From Dasypus novemcinctus (Eukaryota; Chordata; Mammalia; Cingulata; Dasypodidae): DNA of 64,000 nucleotides. Below the pieces are notes generated by a model. It saw nothing but the letters and a program-made list of their open reading frames with translations. It was not told where the DNA came from and searched no databases. Shown here one piece after another: positions 61,135 to 64,000 of the stretch. Position 1 is the first letter of the stretch. Each line of letters opens with the position of its first letter. The position numbers and the translations under genes were made by a program. The DNA is taken from positions 35,336,365 to 35,400,364 of the forward strand of contig NC_080673.1 of assembly GCF_030445035.2 (NCBI RefSeq), in the 5' to 3' direction.

Positions 61135-62240
61135 CAAGAATCAGAATTAGAGCAGTGATCATGAAGTCTACTAAGAAAGTGAGCAAAGGGAGAATGTGTT
61201 GCTCTGACTAGGAATTTCATTTATTCCTTCTCAGCACCTTTAAAACTCTCACTCAGCACCTGGTAGTCATTTCAGAAAGTTAACAGTTCTATGGTACTCT
61301 GTAATAAGTGCAGTTAGCTTTGTACATGTGTCCTATTATTCAAACATTCTGTGACTATTATGTTATCCATCTGTCAGATCTCATAACTGCTGAGATAAGG
61401 GTAAAAGATTCAGTGCTTCTAAAGGAATTTTATACCAGCTGTTGATGTCAGTTTTCCACCTGTTTGGTTTATAACAAGCTCAAATTTACAAGACAGGATA
61501 TGACTACTTTCAAGGCAAAAACTGAGTCCATTCATTCCAGGGTTGGGAAGAGGCTGTCTCCTCGGTTTTTCAGGGGCACAGTGTCATTTCATTCACTCAT
61601 CGCAGAAGTTTGACCTGCACTGGGATGTGAGCCAGGAACTACTGGGCTGGGGGAAGGATGAAGTAAATGCACACAACTCTAATTCTTGAAGTTGTGCTCT
61701 TCATTTGCAGTCTCCTCCTTGTGCATAAATTAAAGTTGGGTCTGGTAATCTAAGACCCAAATACAAAAGCCTGGATTCTCAGATATAAACCCTAATTCTT
61801 TATTATTCCCTTCCACTTTTTAAAAATCCAATCAAGAAGACTTCTCTGAAAACCAGTGACAGATTAAAGCGCCATGAAATAAATCTTTAAAAAGACAGCT
61901 GTGAAGGGAACAAATTAGATTACAATATATGACACGAGTTATAATTAATTGAACAATTTCTACAAGTTATATATGAAAATAAATTTCATGACCTATTAAG
62001 TTTGATTTCATAACAGTCCTAGATATATTCAAGAAAAAACTGAAAAGGAAGTAGCATATATACTGACACAGCATTTGCTATGTGCTTAAGTTTAAAAACT
62101 GTGTTTTTAAATATCACCTGTTCTCTAACAAACCATATATTTTACAAATATCCTATTTGAAAATAATTTTGAATTTGCAGACATCTTTAGTTGTTCTTAT
62201 ACTGCCTTCTGCCAATACTTTAAAGGTTCTCATCTCTTGT
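61135..62240. other. No recognised feature
   Basis: Mixed-composition intergenic DNA without recognised gene or repeat. Confidence 0.45.
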
Positions 62241-62244
62241 GTGG

Positions 62245-62425
62245 GATATTCATTCATTCATTCATTTCTTCATTCATTCATTCATTCGACATACATGGGT
62301 ACTTATATATATTAGGCATTGTCCCACATATTACAGTAGGACAAAAGATAGAGATAAATAAAGCAAGAGATATGACCTCAGGTAGTACATCTGATCTAGT
62401 GAGATGAGAAGACAGGTTAAGTCAG
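62245..62425 (-). repeat. L2 3' end (antisense) with expanded (ATTC)n
   Basis: The L2 terminal repeat, read in reverse, is expanded to about nine ATTC units (62,250-62,288). It is followed by CTTATATATATTAGGCATTG and a degraded downstream part. Confidence 0.7.
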
Positions 62426-62429
62426 AATG

Positions 62430-62760
62430 TGTTTAACTTTGGAATAAATAATGTTAAAATCTCAGTGGCTTATCACAGCCAAGGTTAATTTCTAACTTTT
62501 ATGACAACCCATCATGGATTAGTGCATGTGCCATGGGGCATGAAAGTTGTTTGTAGAAGGGGATTCCGTGAGGTGACTCAGGAATTGAAGCTCTTTCTAT
62601 CTAGTGGCTCCATTAATTTCCATGTGTGGTCTTGAAAATTCCTATGAAAGGGAAAAAAGAGAATGTGGGGAACTGAATAAAGGGTTTTATAGCCAAGAAC
62701 AACAGTTGTATTTTTCATATGGCCCCCACCTAATTACAAAGGAAGGTAGGAAATAAAATA
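62430..62760 (-). repeat. Ancient LTR/MER-class repeat
   Basis: AAAATCTCAGTGGCTTATCA starts it, with GAAGCTCTTTCTATCTAGTGG and ATGGCCCCCACCTAATTACA later. The layout is shared with 48,900-49,235 and 53,225-53,600. Confidence 0.5.
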
Positions 62761-63595
62761 TTTTTTATGTGCCCAGGAGAAAATAAAATGGAATGTTAAA
62801 GAACACATAGTGTTTTTTTCTGCCAGACAGATATATATGAAAATATTTACGATGTGGTAAATGCTATCATAGAAAATCTTATTTTATTCAAAGGGGGGGG
62901 GGTGGTTTCCAAAGACTTTTATATTAAAACTCACAAAATTATTTAAATTTTCCCATAAAAATAAATGCTTCTTAAGGGATATGTGTTTTCAGAGGTTTTT
63001 AGCTCTCCAACTATTTTAGCACATTTTTTGTTTGAAAACCTCTTTTCATTTTCACATCTTTACCTCTAATATTTTCAAGTTTACTTTTCTAAGTGATTTA
63101 GCAAAGTATGCCATGCAGTGCTTGATCTTCTTCTTGGCATTACCTCACATTTAACTCGCATTCCAAAGTTACTGATTTAGGGATGCATTTCCAGCAATAG
63201 CAGTAATATCCTTTAACAGTATCATCTGGAGGTCATTAAACAGTTGTGGTATATGCTAAAATACAGACCAATATCCCAAAATTGCCCATAAACTTTTTGA
63301 GGCTTATAAATTACATGACAATGACGTAAGGCATTTCTGTTTCCTAGCCAAAATGATGCCACTATGTGACAATAACGTTAAAACAGTTTACAATTCCTTT
63401 GTCGGATAGTTTTAAAATTATGTGATCTTGATGAATATTTTAAAATTTTATCAGATTATTAATAAAGTGTGACACAATATTTGAACTACATTTTAAGCTC
63501 ACATAATCAAATTTGCATAAAATGTGACCAAGTTTATAAACTTTTTCAATAGCCCCATAAAATTCAGACTAATCTCTGATAATTTATCTATCCTG
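62761..63595. other. No recognised feature
   Basis: AT-rich; a G-run (about 62,893-62,904) is the only oddity. Confidence 0.45.
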
Positions 63596-63599
63596 AGCC

Positions 63600-63995
63600 A
63601 CTTCTAATCCTTTCCCCATATACTCCACAGAAAATTACAAACGAGAAGCACAAATTTTATCATGTTACCCCTTAAGTAAAAGTTTTCATTAGTTCTTCAC
63701 CTACCTCCACTACCTATAAGTCAATGGCCAAACTCTTTAAATACAACTCAATACAACAAACATTCACTCTCCTAGATGCCAAGTATCTGTGGGAAACAAA
63801 GCTAAAAAGTCTTTCACAATCTTTGCAAAATTTCCTCTTCCATCTGTATTTTCTTCTTCTATCCGTCTTGGGCTCTACACACAACTAGTCGCTAGTCATT
63901 CCCTGACCACAGGTGTTTTTTTGATCATATCTCCTTGCTTTGAATATGCTGTATCAACCAGAGTTTAGGGTAGAAAAGAGATACTTCAAGTAAAA
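63600..63995 (+). repeat. L2 LINE fragment, sense
   Basis: TTATCATGTTACCCCTTAAG, GCCAAACTCTTTAAATAC, a GTCTTGGGCTCTACACAC segment and CTTTGAATATGCTGT follow the L2 ORF2 C-terminal region in order. Confidence 0.6.
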
Positions 63996-64000
63996 AAGAT

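Noticed and set aside
62250-62288. ATTC array as a CRISPR-like or regulatory repeat
   Set aside because: It is the expanded terminal simple repeat of an L2 element; units are 4 bp with no spacers.

Overview
The window is nuclear DNA from a placental mammal, almost certainly an armadillo (Dasypus or a close relative). The key evidence is about ten copies of the tRNA-derived DAS SINE typical of armadillos. Ancient repeats shared by all mammals (L2, CR1/L3-like, MIR, MER5A, MaLR LTRs) form the background. There is no bacterial, viral or CRISPR-type content. I see no undescribed functional system; the interesting material is one gene start, one retrocopied gene and several informative transposon structures.

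Real gene content is small. On the minus strand lies the 5' end of GLRB, the glycine receptor beta subunit. A CpG island (about 13,930-14,560) holds the promoter and a non-coding exon 1 that ends at a consensus donor (14,229). After a 1.6 kb intron, exon 2 (12,466-12,615) carries the start codon, the signal peptide and the first mature residues, and ends in a phase-2 donor. Everything below 12,465 is the 5' part of intron 2; no further GLRB exon was recognised there. The rest of the window (14.6-64 kb) lies upstream of GLRB. By human synteny it would be the gap between GLRB and the divergently transcribed PDGFC, but PDGFC itself is not seen here.

At 39,840-41,124 is an intronless, nearly full-length GAPDH retrocopy. 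It has a 17-bp target-site duplication, one premature stop and one frameshifting deletion, so it is a processed pseudogene.

Repeats dominate the remainder. The 19.2-25.9 kb block is an old plus-strand L1 interrupted by two DAS SINEs, a solo LTR with a 5-bp target duplication and a roughly 1 kb poly(A)-tailed retroposon. A second, inverted copy of that retroposon lies at about 29.2-30.8 kb. The 55.3-60.2 kb block is a second plus-strand L1 that has lost ORF1 and carries two more SINEs and a 38-bp tandem duplication. A possible antisense MaLR-type provirus relic lies at 53.2-55.0 kb. L2 fragments occur throughout, the longest at 16.2-17.7 kb. Long stretches of AT-rich DNA between these hold nothing I can identify. 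Family names were assigned by eye from memory of consensus sequences, so outer repeat boundaries are approximate unless a target-site duplication is given.
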